Notes: generated from the letters alone by a model not told the origin. 64,000 nt of DNA from an uncultured Clostridium sp. (GCA_930986425.1 CAKNJR010000001.1:248001-312000), one strand, 5' to 3'. Positions 1 to 8,403 are shown, counted from the first letter of the stretch. Program-made: numbers and translations.

Positions 1-92
1 AGTACTTGTACAAACTGATATAAAAGTGAAAACAATATTGCTTGTACAATTACAGAACTTATTACTAAACCTGTTATTATTTTTTTGCTCAT
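1..92 (-). CDS. N-terminal fragment of a membrane or secreted protein (cut by window edge)
   Basis: An ATG with a strong ribosome-binding site (TAGGAGGGG, 3-4 bases upstream) opens a frame that runs off the left edge. The visible start is MSKKIITGLVISS followed by a hydrophobic stretch, so it begins with a signal peptide or membrane anchor. It lies downstream of uvrC on the same strand and may be the next gene of that unit. The function cannot be told from about 30 residues. Confidence 0.6.
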   Translation of the reverse strand, partial: MSKKIITGLVISSVIVQAILFSLLYQFVQV

Positions 93-211
93 AATCCCCT
101 CCTAATAACTTAAGTATACTAAATTATATTCAGGGCTTATCCTATTTATTACTTAATTCGTCTCTCATTTTCTGCGTTTTTTCTCACTTTTATTCGCATT
201 CTAACTTTGTA

Positions 212-2023
212 TTAATTCTCATTTAATTCGTCTTTTATTTTTTGAGCCAATTCGTCATTTATTCCTTTAACCTTACTAATTTCTTCTACTGTTGCTTCTT
301 TTATTTTTTGCACACTTCCAAACTTCTTTAGTAATAAAGCCTTTTTAGTCGTTCCTACTCCTTTTATATCATCTAAAGCCGATTTACTCATTGCCTTATC
401 TCTTAAAAACTTATGATAGCCTATTGCTGTATCATGCACTGTATCTTGGAATTGCGTAATCAAATTAAATATTTCATCAGATACTTGTATTTCATTTCTA
501 TTTTCATCAATTAAAGCTCTTGTCCTATGTTTGTCATTTTTTACCATACCGAATACTCTTATTCCTAGCTGTTTTCCACTTTCTTTCTCCACATTGTGGA
601 TGGCTGTAAGGATTGCTCTTATTTGAGTAATACCTCCATCTGCAAATATTAAGTCTGGTAATTTTCCAAATCCATCATCTTCTTTATCTATTGAATGCCT
701 TAATCTTCTTTCAACAACTTCTTGCATACATCTAGGGTCATCCTGCTCAAATACTGTTTTAATTTTAAATCTTCTTGATAAATTCTTTTTTATAATGCCA
801 TCTATCATAACACACATTCCAGCAACCATATAGGTTCCAGAAATATTTGATATATCAAAACTCTCAATTTTTCTAGGTAATTTATCCAATTTAAGTGCAT
901 CTTTCATTTCCACAATAATATGTTGATTGCTCTTTTGCTTATTTTTTAAAGTAATCTCTGCATTATTTTCAGCCATTTCAACTAGTCTTAATTTTTCGCC
1001 TTTTTGTGGGACTTTGATTTCAACTTTTCTTTCAGCCATTTGAGTAAGCCATATTTCTAAAAGCTCCCTATCTTCAATATCTTCTTTTATCATAATCTTA
1101 TTAGGAAAGAAACTTCTTCCCATATAATATTGTTTTATAAAGTCAGATATTATTTCTTTATCATCCTCATCATTTAAACCTTTTAAGAAGAAATTGTCTC
1201 TTCCTACCATTTTACTATTTCTTATGTAAAAAATCTCTATGCAAATTTCGTATTCATCTTTATAAAGTCCTATAACATCTATGTCATTTTCAGATATATT
1301 TGAAACTTTTTGCCTTTGTGAAATTCTGTCAATTGCATTTATTTGGTCTCTTAATTCTGCTGCTTTTTCATAGTCCATCTTTTCTGATGCTTCTTTCATG
1401 CTTTGCTCTAGTTCTTTTCTTACACCATCAGTCTTACCATCTAATATAGATATAATTTGATTAATTTGTTTATGATAATCTTTTTTACTAATATATCCTT
1501 GGCATGGTGCAGAGCATCTTTTTATGTGATAATTTAAGCATGGTCTATCTTTATATTTAAAACTTTTGCATTGTCTGATTTTAAACTTAGATTTTATAAA
1601 TTCACACATTTCTTTTGCAGCGCCTGAATTAGGATAAGGCCCAAAGTATTTTGCACCATCATTTAGCACTCTTCTAGTCATATACACATCAGGAAAATCT
1701 GCTTTAACATTTATTTTTATATATGGATATGTTTTATCATCTTTTAAAAGTACGTTAAATTTAGGCATATTCTTTTTAATAAGGTTACACTCTAAAACTA
1801 ATGCCTCCGCTTCATTATCACAAACAATATATTCAAAATGGTCTATTAATGCAACCATATTAAGTATTCTTTGTGTTTTTTTAGTTTTCCTAAAGTATGA
1901 TGTAACTCTTCTTTTTAAAGAAATTGCCTTGCCTACATATATTATTTTATCGTTTTTATCGTGCATTATATACACGCCCGGTTTATTAGGTAATTTTTTT
2001 AATTCTTCTTCTATGTTAAACAT
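212..2023 (-). CDS. uvrC: UvrABC excinuclease subunit C
   Basis: UvrC makes both incisions around bulky DNA lesions after UvrA/UvrB recognition. The protein has about 603 residues, normal for the family. It has an N-terminal GIY-YIG nuclease domain (PGVYIMHD then YVGKA, residues about 15-33), a central UVR motif that binds UvrB (DYEKAAELRDQI), an RNase H-like endonuclease domain, and C-terminal helix-hairpin-helix repeats (DDIKGVGTTKKALLLKKFGS). I chose the ATG at 2023, preceded by GAAGGAAAAGAA. A longer in-frame TTG at 2056 would add 11 residues but has no better ribosome site. It follows ogt and the sigma-like gene on the same strand, so a small DNA-damage cluster is possible. Confidence 0.96.
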   Translation of the reverse strand: MFNIEEELKKLPNKPGVYIMHDKNDKIIYVGKAISLKRRVTSYFRKTKKTQRILNMVALIDHFEYIVCDNEAEALVLECNLIKKNMPKFNVLLKDDKTYPYIKINVKADFPDVYMTRRVLNDGAKYFGPYPNSGAAKEMCEFIKSKFKIRQCKSFKYKDRPCLNYHIKRCSAPCQGYISKKDYHKQINQIISILDGKTDGVRKELEQSMKEASEKMDYEKAAELRDQINAIDRISQRQKVSNISENDIDVIGLYKDEYEICIEIFYIRNSKMVGRDNFFLKGLNDEDDKEIISDFIKQYYMGRSFFPNKIMIKEDIEDRELLEIWLTQMAERKVEIKVPQKGEKLRLVEMAENNAEITLKNKQKSNQHIIVEMKDALKLDKLPRKIESFDISNISGTYMVAGMCVMIDGIIKKNLSRRFKIKTVFEQDDPRCMQEVVERRLRHSIDKEDDGFGKLPDLIFADGGITQIRAILTAIHNVEKESGKQLGIRVFGMVKNDKHRTRALIDENRNEIQVSDEIFNLITQFQDTVHDTAIGYHKFLRDKAMSKSALDDIKGVGTTKKALLLKKFGSVQKIKEATVEEISKVKGINDELAQKIKDELNEN

Positions 2024-2102
2024 TTCTTTTCCTTCAATTTCTTCTCTTACACACAATTATATTGTATCAAAAAATTACATAAATTTCAATAAATATGTCC
2101 AC

Positions 2103-2690
2103 TTATCTTATAATTTGTATACTGTTTTCTATAAAATTTTCCATTATATCATTATCTATTACTATGCTATCTGTTTCACCTTCTATTAAATTTTTTCCTT
2201 GTTCACTTTGACTCTGTTGAGAATTATCCTCTGCTATATTATCATCATTCATTGAGTCATTTCCTATTTCAGTATTTGTTTTATCCTGAGATTCTTCTAT
2301 CTCAACTGATTCATTGCTTTCCTTTTCTAAATTATTATTAATTAATCCTATTAAACTTACAGAAATTGCAAACATGCACAAATTAGTTATAAGTATTTTA
2401 AGAGTATTATTTCCATCATCTTTTTTAGCTTTTATATAATTTAAAGTTTCATTTTTTGCTACTGCATAAAGCCAAGATGCCTCACTTTTGGTAGGAAACT
2501 TGTTTTCAGGTATTTTATATAATTTCAAAAATAAATTTTGCATTATATCTTCGCTATCATCTTTATTTTTTATAATGCTAAAAACTATTTTGAAAACGTA
2601 ATCTTTACACTCTCTATAAAACATTTCAAAATTCTGCTCTTTATTTTCTATTACCTTTTGCATTACTATATGAAGCTTATTTTTATTCAT
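2103..2690 (-). CDS. Sigma-70 region 2 domain fused to a transmembrane segment and acidic tail; no region 4
   Basis: Residues about 18-92 look like ECF sigma factor region 2: an FYRECKDYVFKIVFSIIKN helix, then DSEDIMQNLFLKLYK (core-binding and -10-recognition helices), then SWLYAVAKNETLNYIK. The expected region 4 is missing. After a short KAKKDDGN linker comes one membrane helix (about residues 96-116), then roughly 75 very acidic, Asn/Ser-rich residues. ECF sigma factors are soluble and need region 4 for -35 binding, so this may be an in-frame deletion joining a sigma gene to its anti-sigma gene, or a membrane-tethered sigma-like protein. It lies 32 bases after ogt on the same strand. An AGAAGGGA site lies about 11 bases before the ATG. 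Confidence 0.6.
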   Translation of the reverse strand: MNKNKLHIVMQKVIENKEQNFEMFYRECKDYVFKIVFSIIKNKDDSEDIMQNLFLKLYKIPENKFPTKSEASWLYAVAKNETLNYIKAKKDDGNNTLKILITNLCMFAISVSLIGLINNNLEKESNESVEIEESQDKTNTEIGNDSMNDDNIAEDNSQQSQSEQGKNLIEGETDSIVIDNDIMENFIENSIQIIR

Positions 2691-2722
2691 AAAAACTACA
2701 TTCCCTTCTATAAAGTTTTTAC

Positions 2723-3202
2723 TTACACATTTTCTTTCTCCAACTCTAATAATTTTTCTTTAACGTCTAAACCACATGCATAACCAACCAACTTTTTATT
2801 GCTTCCAATTACTCTATGGCAAGGAACTATAATTATTATTTTATTTTTATTATTAGCCATTCCAACTGCTCTAGATGCTTTCGGGTTTCCTATACGTTTT
2901 GCTATATCTAAATATGAACAAGTTTCGCCATATGGTATTTTTAAAAGTTCTTCCCACACTTTTACTTGAAAATCTGTACCATTAAATTTTATTGGAATAT
3001 CAAATTGCTTTCTATTGCCTGCAAAATATTCATCTAATTGCTTTCTTGTATTTTTTATTAGCTCCGTTTCTTTTTGAACATTATTTTTTATTATTTCATC
3101 TACATCATTTTCTGTTTTTACCCTATTTACCATTACTATTTTTTGATTTTCTTCGCATATTGCTAACTTCCCTATTTCGAAATTATATATTTTGTAAAAC
3201 AT
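2723..3202 (-). CDS. ogt: Methylated-DNA--protein-cysteine methyltransferase
   Basis: This is a suicide repair protein that moves the alkyl group from O6-alkylguanine in DNA to its own cysteine. The 159 residues contain the invariant PCHRV motif with acceptor Cys128, the arginine-finger helix around RAVG (111-114), and the helix-turn-helix region before it (YGETCSYLDIAKRIGN). Its length fits Ogt/MGMT without an Ada domain. The ATG has AGGAG seven bases upstream. It is the first gene of the minus-strand run ogt, sigma-like, uvrC, which suggests joint DNA-repair expression, though no promoter was assigned. Confidence 0.95.
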   Translation of the reverse strand: MFYKIYNFEIGKLAICEENQKIVMVNRVKTENDVDEIIKNNVQKETELIKNTRKQLDEYFAGNRKQFDIPIKFNGTDFQVKVWEELLKIPYGETCSYLDIAKRIGNPKASRAVGMANNKNKIIIIVPCHRVIGSNKKLVGYACGLDVKEKLLELEKENV

Positions 3203-3311
3203 CTTTTTCTCCTAATAATTTGAATAATATATCTTAGCGCTACTAAATTTTAGCCTAACGTTTTTTATACCCTAACATATTTTTTCATAAAAATCAAATT
3301 TCCCAAAGTAC

Positions 3312-3340
3312 TTGCACTTTTATTAATTTTATTGTATAAA
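3312..3340 (+). promoter_or_regulatory. Promoter of glmS
   Basis: TTGCAC (-35), a 17-base spacer and TATAAA (-10) lie so that transcription would start near 3347, giving a leader of about 335 bases that contains the glmS ribozyme. Confidence 0.6.
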
Positions 3341-3399
3341 ATATACTAGGTTTCTTAGTGTCAAAAAAGTTACATACAACTTAAAGTAACTAAAAATTA

Positions 3400-3600
3400 A
3401 TTTTAGCGCCTGGACAGCTAACTTCAAAAACTTACTAAAAAATCAATTTATTTTTTAAATAATTAGCAAAATAGCTGTTGACGAGGATAGAGTTTATCGA
3501 AATACTCGGCGGATACTCTATGGCACACTATTGCCAAAGACATTTACAAAACATACTAGTAATAGTATAACAAAATAATGTCAGTAGTCTATGGAACCTA
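3400..3600 (+). ncRNA. glmS ribozyme (glucosamine-6-phosphate-activated self-cleaving RNA)
   Basis: The 5' core TTTTAGCGCCTGG carries the cleavage site, expected between A3405 and G3406. The P1 arms ACAGCTA (3414-3420) and TAGCTGT (3472-3478) pair. They are followed by the conserved TTGACGAGGATAGAG, TTTATCGA and TCGGCGGAT blocks, then P3/P4-like hairpins (GACATT with AATGTC). In known Firmicutes, GlcN6P acts as cofactor for cleavage, which exposes a 5'-hydroxyl end degraded by RNase J and lowers glmS expression. RNase J is encoded in this same window. The 3' border is approximate. Confidence 0.95.
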
Positions 3601-3681
3601 AGTAAAAAATTGTGCTTATATAGTCCACTCTATTTATTCAACTAGATTGAGACTTAAAGTAATATTCATAAGGAGGTCCAT

Positions 3682-5496
3682 ATGTGTGGAATTGTAGGAT
3701 ACATTGGTACAAAGAAAGCAGTACCAGTGCTTATTAAAGGATTGCTTTCATTAGAATATAGAGGTTATGACTCTGCTGGTATTTGTGTACTAGATAATGA
3801 CAAATTAGATGTTGTAAAAGACAAAGGTCGTGTAAAAAACTTAGAGGAAAACCCTGAACTTTCAAAATTATTAGGAAATATAGGTATTGCACATACTAGA
3901 TGGGCAACACATGGTATTCCATCAAAAGAAAATGCTCACCCTCATTTAGACTCTACTGGTAAATTTGCAGTAGTTCACAATGGTATAATAGAAAACTACA
4001 CTGAACTTAAAGATTTTTTAGCAACTAAAGGATATACATTAAAATCTGGGACAGATACAGAAGTTATACCTAACCTTATTTCATATTATTATGATATAGA
4101 AAAAGATGTACTTAAAGCAGTTAATTTAGCAATAAAATCTTTAAAAGGCAGTTATGCCATAGAAGTAATTACACCTTACCTAAAGAATGCAATAATCGTT
4201 GCTAGAAAAGATAGCCCTTTAGTTATAGGTATTGGAGAAGGCGAAAACTTTATTGCTTCAGATATTCCAGCTGTTTTAAATTATACAAGTAAATTCTATT
4301 TTCTAGAAGATAAGGAATTAGCAATTGTAAAAAAAGATGAAATTACTTTCTATAATTATGATTTAGAAGAAATTTCTAAAGACATAAAAGATATTGAATG
4401 GGACTGTGCAAGTAGTGAAAAAGGTAAATTTGAAGACTACATGCTTAAAGAAATATATGAACAACCAAATGTTGTTATGGAAACAATAGGTTCAAGATTA
4501 AAACCAAATGAAAAATGCTATTTTGATGATTTAGATATTGATTTAAGTAGTATAAATAAAATTTATATTATAGCTTGTGGTACTGCTATGCATGCTGGTT
4601 TAGCTACAAAATATACATTTGAACATTTTTGCAAAATACCAGTCGAAGTTGATATGGCTTCTGAATTCAGATACAGAGACCCTTTGATTGATAATCACAC
4701 TTTATGTATTTTTGTAAGCCAATCTGGTGAAACTGCTGACACAATTGCAGCACTTAAACTTGCAAAAAATGCTGGCTCTACTACTTTGGCGGTAGTAAAT
4801 GTTATTGGTAGCTCAATTACAAGAATTGCAGATTACACTATTTATACACACGCAGGTCCTGAAATAGCAGTTGCTTCTACAAAAGCATATACATGTCAAG
4901 TTGTATTATTAAACATATTAGCTGTATATTTTGCTGAATTACTTGGCAAAACATCTCAAGAATTAGAAGATTTTAAAACTGAGATTTTAGAACTCCCTGA
5001 CAAGTTGAGATTAATTTTAGACTCTACTAAAAATATTCAAGACTTTGCAAAAGAAGTTTATAATAAAAAAGACATATTCTTCATAGGAAGATATACTGAC
5101 TACGCTGTTTCAATGGAAGGCTCTTTAAAGCTAAAAGAAATTTCATACATTCATTCTGAAGCTTATGCAGCTGGCGAATTAAAACATGGTCCAATTGCAT
5201 TAATTGAAGATGGTGTAACAGTTGTCGGAATTGCTACAAATCCAAATCTAGTAGATAAAACAATGAGTAATTTAGAGGAAGTAATTACTAGAGGTGCAAA
5301 CGTTATGGTTGTAAGCAACCAAGCTTTGCCTAACATAAAAATTAGTTGTAACATAAAAATACCTGAATGCTCTCCTATGCTTTCACCTATTTTATCTGTT
5401 GTACCATTACAATTATTCTCATACTATATTGCTAAAAACAAAAATTTAGATGTAGATAAACCTAGAAACCTAGCAAAATCTGTAACAGTTGAATAA
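3682..5496 (+). CDS. glmS: Glutamine--fructose-6-phosphate aminotransferase (isomerizing)
   Basis: GlmS makes glucosamine-6-phosphate from fructose-6-phosphate and glutamine, the first step towards UDP-GlcNAc for the cell wall. The 604 residues have full length. The start MCGIVGYIG places the nucleophile Cys2 at the mature N-terminus of the glutaminase domain, followed by GYDSAGI and the HTRWATHG motif. Two SIS sugar-isomerase domains follow (SQSGETADT and AVASTKAYTCQ in the first, GELKHGPIAL in the second), and the family C-terminus DKPRNLAKSVTVE is present. AAGGAGG precedes the ATG. It is a single gene controlled by the upstream ribozyme and closed by a hairpin terminator. Confidence 0.98.
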   Translation: MCGIVGYIGTKKAVPVLIKGLLSLEYRGYDSAGICVLDNDKLDVVKDKGRVKNLEENPELSKLLGNIGIAHTRWATHGIPSKENAHPHLDSTGKFAVVHNGIIENYTELKDFLATKGYTLKSGTDTEVIPNLISYYYDIEKDVLKAVNLAIKSLKGSYAIEVITPYLKNAIIVARKDSPLVIGIGEGENFIASDIPAVLNYTSKFYFLEDKELAIVKKDEITFYNYDLEEISKDIKDIEWDCASSEKGKFEDYMLKEIYEQPNVVMETIGSRLKPNEKCYFDDLDIDLSSINKIYIIACGTAMHAGLATKYTFEHFCKIPVEVDMASEFRYRDPLIDNHTLCIFVSQSGETADTIAALKLAKNAGSTTLAVVNVIGSSITRIADYTIYTHAGPEIAVASTKAYTCQVVLLNILAVYFAELLGKTSQELEDFKTEILELPDKLRLILDSTKNIQDFAKEVYNKKDIFFIGRYTDYAVSMEGSLKLKEISYIHSEAYAAGELKHGPIALIEDGVTVVGIATNPNLVDKTMSNLEEVITRGANVMVVSNQALPNIKISCNIKIPECSPMLSPILSVVPLQLFSYYIAKNKNLDVDKPRNLAKSVTVE

Positions 5497-5499
5497 TAG

Positions 5500-5541
5500 A
5501 AAAGACTAATCCTGATTTTATCAAGATTAGTCTTTTTATTT
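5500..5541 (+). terminator. Intrinsic terminator after glmS
   Basis: AAAAGACTAATC pairs with GATTAGTCTTTT, followed by TTTATTTTT. It sits 4 bases after the glmS stop and can also serve the convergent AIM24 gene. Confidence 0.85.
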
Positions 5542-5580
5542 TTCGTAGATTATTCGTTTTTAATATTACATAAATAAATT

Positions 5581-6387
5581 TTATACTTTAACTCTAGTTT
5601 GATAATTTAATATATTGCTTACTGTTTCTGGTCTAACAGGTGCCATTAGCAATTTTCCAGTTCCTCTATAAACATTTACAAAACCTTCTCCAGCAACAGT
5701 AGAGCCTACTAAACTTCTTGTCGACCTTTCAACTGTAAAAGTTAATGAGCCTGACCAAGCTACTGCCATATTTCCGTCAATTTTAACTTGGTCGTTATTT
5801 AATTCAATTTCGATTAATTCGTCTCTAGGAACAGGACTTTCTAAAATTACTAATCCTTGGCCATTCAATTTTAAATTAAACAAGCCTTCTCCACCAAGTA
5901 CAGCTGATGATAAATTTGACCTCATAACTACATTATTACTTACACTACCATCACAAGCTAAGAACATTCCATCTTCTAAAACCATTCCTCCATTCCAACT
6001 TCCCACATCTTCTATCAAAATATAGCTATATGTAGGTTCTAGTGCTAATAAACCAGTTCCATAATATTTAGGTTTAGCAGCTGACTCTTTTGTAACAGAA
6101 CCTTTTATTGCTTTTCCCAAAAAGTCTCCTACTCCTTTTACATCAGTTTTGCTTTCTATATTACCAGCAAGCCATTGCATAGCTCCTGCTGATGTTACAA
6201 ATTCACTATTATTTAATTCTATTAATGCCTGTCTTCTTTTCACATTCATTTTTGAAGCAAAATATTCATTAACAGCTGTAGCCTTATTAACACTAACATC
6301 TCTTTGATATTCTATTATTGAAATGTTATTTCTCTTTTCAATTATTTTTACATCATCATTTTCAAATAAATTTTTAATTGATATCAT
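5581..6387 (-). CDS. AIM24 (DUF124, TIGR00266) family protein
   Basis: The 268-residue protein is rich in beta strands and glycine and matches the AIM24/DUF124 fold: GLLALEPTYSYILIEDVG, LGGEGLFNLKLNGQG and the C-terminal VAGEGFVNVYRGTGKLLMAP are typical blocks. Bacterial members are cytosolic and of unknown function; the yeast namesake affects mitochondrial inner-membrane organisation. There is no signal peptide. The ATG has AAGGAG eight bases upstream. It is a single gene between the glmS terminator and a foreign-composition island. Confidence 0.8.
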   Translation of the reverse strand: MISIKNLFENDDVKIIEKRNNISIIEYQRDVSVNKATAVNEYFASKMNVKRRQALIELNNSEFVTSAGAMQWLAGNIESKTDVKGVGDFLGKAIKGSVTKESAAKPKYYGTGLLALEPTYSYILIEDVGSWNGGMVLEDGMFLACDGSVSNNVVMRSNLSSAVLGGEGLFNLKLNGQGLVILESPVPRDELIEIELNNDQVKIDGNMAVAWSGSLTFTVERSTRSLVGSTVAGEGFVNVYRGTGKLLMAPVRPETVSNILNYQTRVKV

Positions 6388-6514
6388 AGTTAATCTCCTT
6401 TCTTTTCATAACCAAATTATAATATAGCCCTATTTTCTAAGTCAATATTTTTACTGATTTTCTCACAATCTTTATTTTCAACTAATACCAATAATAATTT
6501 TCAAATTTTAAAAT

Positions 6515-6605
6515 CTAAAAACGAGCAAGGACTGCTCAGCTTTCGCTTTACAGTCCTGCTCGTTCGCCTGTTAAGGCTGTACTGTTGGGACCATTGCCCC
6601 AACAG
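6515..6605 (-). terminator. Double hairpin terminator after the 120-residue orphan
   Basis: Read on the minus strand, a CTGTTGGG/CCCCAACAG-type hairpin (6582-6605) comes first. A G+C-rich hairpin pairing positions 6551-6563 with 6521-6534 (ACGAGCA arms, one bulged A) then ends in a TTTTTA tract. The G+C content is far above the surroundings. Confidence 0.75.
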
Positions 6606-6610
6606 AGGGT

Positions 6611-6973
6611 TTAATCATTCCACTCAAACGTCATCCTTCCTTCCACTCTTTTTACACTTCTCAAGCAGACCTTTTTAGTGTCTGCACTGGAAAAGTATAA
6701 CTCGTCTGCCAGCGCCATGGCATATCTAAGATATTCCTCGGCTTCCTCCCTCGTCCATCCATTGTAGTACAAATATCCCCTAATTATAATCAGAGGATTA
6801 TGGTCTTCGACATGGATTTCCACGCCTTCTTCAGTCAATACGACTTGGGTTATCAGAAATTGTCTCACCTCCGGTGCTGGCTCCTTACTCTCACAGAGCT
6901 CTATTCTCCGAGCTTCTGCTTGAGCTGCTTTTTTCTTAGAAATCTCGTGATCGTATGTCGGAATCCTAATCAT
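6611..6973 (-). CDS. Orphan 120-residue protein of foreign composition
   Basis: No family is recognised. The sequence begins MIRIPTYDHEISKKKAAQ, a charged helical start, and contains a hydrophobic beta-like block (HNPLIIIRGYLYYNGW) followed by an acidic helix (TREEAEEYLRYAMALADEL). It looks soluble, with no signal peptide or membrane helix. Its codons are visibly richer in G and C than those of any housekeeping neighbour. It is a stand-alone unit with its own near-consensus promoter, an AGGAAGGG ribosome site and a strong double-hairpin terminator. This suggests transfer as a compact cassette. Whether it is functional is unknown, but the intact signals argue that it is expressed. Confidence 0.65.
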   Translation of the reverse strand: MIRIPTYDHEISKKKAAQAEARRIELCESKEPAPEVRQFLITQVVLTEEGVEIHVEDHNPLIIIRGYLYYNGWTREEAEEYLRYAMALADELYFSSADTKKVCLRSVKRVEGRMTFEWND

Positions 6974-7018
6974 TTTTTCAACCCTTCCTGTGTTTAGTTT
7001 ACCACTCCGGTACTCTTA

Positions 7019-7047
7019 ATTATATCATAATTTATGTATTTAGTCAA
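7019..7047 (-). promoter_or_regulatory. Near-consensus sigma-A promoter of the 120-residue orphan
   Basis: On the minus strand TTGACT (7047-7042), a 17-base spacer and TATAAT (7024-7019) lie about 45 bases before the ATG of the orphan gene. Confidence 0.8.
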
Positions 7048-7103
7048 AACGTTCTATTGTAAAATCCAATTTTTCCCTTTTTTAATAGATAGGTCTTTTA
7101 TGC

Positions 7104-7147
7104 GGCTAATGGTGAGAAGGTCTCAGAAAACCCTCTCACCATCAGCC
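7104..7147 (-). terminator. Hairpin after the 143-residue orphan
   Basis: A 17-pair stem (GGCTAATGGTGAGAAGG with CCCTCTCACCATCAGCC, counting G-U pairs) starts one base after the stop codon at 7149. The following U-tract is poor, so termination strength is uncertain. Confidence 0.55.
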
Positions 7148-7148
7148 G

Positions 7149-7580
7149 TCAGCAATTATTCATCATCACTACCTTCGTATCTTCAAAGATACGTCTTAGC
7201 TCCTCATTCTCTTTAGCGGTTAAGAAAGAACTTTCATCTACTTTTCTTTTATAGCGCAAGATGGCAGTTCCTTCTATCTTTATTAGTCTGTTAGGAGATT
7301 CGGCATATTCGTAATACAACTCACTGTAGCGTAGGTTTGCCTTGTTGACCTCCAACGCCTTAAGTTCCCTGTATTTCCGCTTAACCTTCTTGTATAGTAT
7401 TCTTTCCTCTCTCCGTCTATCAAGTATCCTTTTTATAAGAAACATGAGAGCTATAGTGAGGCAGAACACAACCAGGGTTAAAAACGGAAGATGCCTGCTC
7501 TGATGGAACACGAACATTACACCGCAAAGAATAAGAGCTATTGTTGCACTTAGCGAGATGACAACCACTTGTTTTTTCAT
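7149..7580 (-). CDS. Orphan two-helix membrane protein (143 residues) of foreign composition
   Basis: The chosen ATG at 7580 gives MKKQVVVISLS. GGAGGAG lies 5-6 bases upstream, while a GTG at 7598 would overlap that ribosome site. Two membrane helices are visible: residues about 5-25 (SATIALILCGVMFVF) and 32-52 (PFLTLVVFCLTIALMFLI). A basic cytoplasmic stretch follows (KRILDRRREERILYKKVKRKYREL), then a soluble tail of about 85 residues. No family is recognised. Like its neighbour it is G+C-richer than the genome and has its own promoter and 3' hairpin. A membrane anchor with a cytoplasmic domain is all that can be inferred. Confidence 0.65.
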   Translation of the reverse strand: MKKQVVVISLSATIALILCGVMFVFHQSRHLPFLTLVVFCLTIALMFLIKRILDRRREERILYKKVKRKYRELKALEVNKANLRYSELYYEYAESPNRLIKIEGTAILRYKRKVDESSFLTAKENEELRRIFEDTKVVMMNNC

Positions 7581-7630
7581 GTTTACTCCTCCGAACACTA
7601 TCGAAGTATTTTTGGTTTATACCACTTTTC

Positions 7631-7659
7631 ATTATACACCATTCCATTGTAAATTTCAA
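7631..7659 (-). promoter_or_regulatory. Near-consensus sigma-A promoter of the 143-residue orphan
   Basis: On the minus strand TTGAAA (7659-7654), a 17-base spacer and TATAAT (7636-7631). It has the same architecture as the promoter of the neighbouring orphan. Confidence 0.8.
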
Positions 7660-7688
7660 CTAAGATATTCAATCTTGTCAAACATATA

Positions 7689-7961
7689 TTACCCTATATT
7701 ACAAAAAACTTTTAATAAAATTAGCAATATTGCTCCCGGTACACCTAATATTCCAATAACAATTGCATTAATTAGATTTAATCCAATATGAAATCCAAAA
7801 GATGTCCCAATTGTATTTATTATAAAAATTACTAAAGCTCCTAAAAAAGAATTTAATAGAAACTTAAAAATTTTCTTCATAGGAAATAAAAAGATTTTTC
7901 CAAAAATCAATAGAAAAATTATGCAAATAACTGCTGAAATAAGTATATTTATATCCACCAT
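7689..7961 (-). CDS. bofA: BofA family protein (pro-sigma-K processing inhibitor-like)
   Basis: The 90-residue protein consists largely of hydrophobic helices and ends with the family signature NAIVIGILGVPGAILLILLK. In Bacillus, BofA sits in the outer forespore membrane and holds the SpoIVFB protease inactive until late sporulation. I chose the ATG at 7961 because AAAGGAG lies nine bases upstream; an ATG at 7982 overlaps that site. The gene lies just downstream of yaaL, as in Bacillus (recR-yaaL-bofA), which strengthens the call. recR is not in this window. Confidence 0.85.
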   Translation of the reverse strand: MVDINILISAVICIIFLLIFGKIFLFPMKKIFKFLLNSFLGALVIFIINTIGTSFGFHIGLNLINAIVIGILGVPGAILLILLKVFCNIG

Positions 7962-8044
7962 ACTAATTGCTCCTTTCATCATATGCTAATAGTTTTAACA
8001 TGAAGCCTGCTTTCCTTTTTAAATGTATGATGGACAAATTATTT

Positions 8045-8293
8045 TTATGCTAACTTTTCCACTTCAATTCCCTTTTCCTTTGCTAATTTTATTAAACTGT
8101 CTAATTGCGCTTGCATAGATTTAATTTTATAAACATAATAGTCTATTAATTCATTTGTATTAGCAAACTCAAAATTTTTATTTGCATTAGTAAGTTCTGC
8201 CTTTGTATGCAATATATTTCTAAGAATATCTTTTTTCTCCTCCTCTGGTGTCATTTCTATTAAATATCTATCTCTCAAATACTTTTCTTCCAT
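8045..8293 (-). CDS. yaaL: YaaL family protein (DUF2508)
   Basis: An 82-residue, mostly helical, charged soluble protein (MEEKYLRDRYLIEM start, then ELIDYYVYKIKSMQAQLDSLIKLAKEKG). Size, helical pattern and position directly upstream of bofA match DUF2508/YaaL, a conserved Firmicute protein of unknown function. AAGGAGGAG lies upstream of the ATG. It and bofA probably share one transcript. Confidence 0.75.
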   Translation of the reverse strand: MEEKYLRDRYLIEMTPEEEKKDILRNILHTKAELTNANKNFEFANTNELIDYYVYKIKSMQAQLDSLIKLAKEKGIEVEKLA

Positions 8294-8365
8294 AAATACG
8301 CTCTCCTCCTTCTCTAATTATATTCACATTAAATACCAATTATGCATAAATTTTCTATTTTTTTA

Positions 8366-8400
8366 TTTTTGGAATGTTCCTACCAAAAAAATTCCAAAAA
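8366..8400. other. Palindromic hairpin between yaaL and the serS promoter
   Basis: TTTTTGGAAT (8366-8375) and ATTCCAAAAA (8391-8400) form a perfect 10-pair inverted repeat. It ends three bases before the serS -35 box. It could be an operator for either divergent gene or a transcript-end hairpin; nothing more can be decided. Confidence 0.4.
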
Positions 8401-8403
8401 TTA

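Noticed and set aside
1929..3237. Plus-strand open frames rich in F, Y, I and L opposite uvrC and ogt
   Set aside because: They are complements of A+T-rich real genes, with no ribosome sites and low-complexity translations; the same holds for similar frames across the window.
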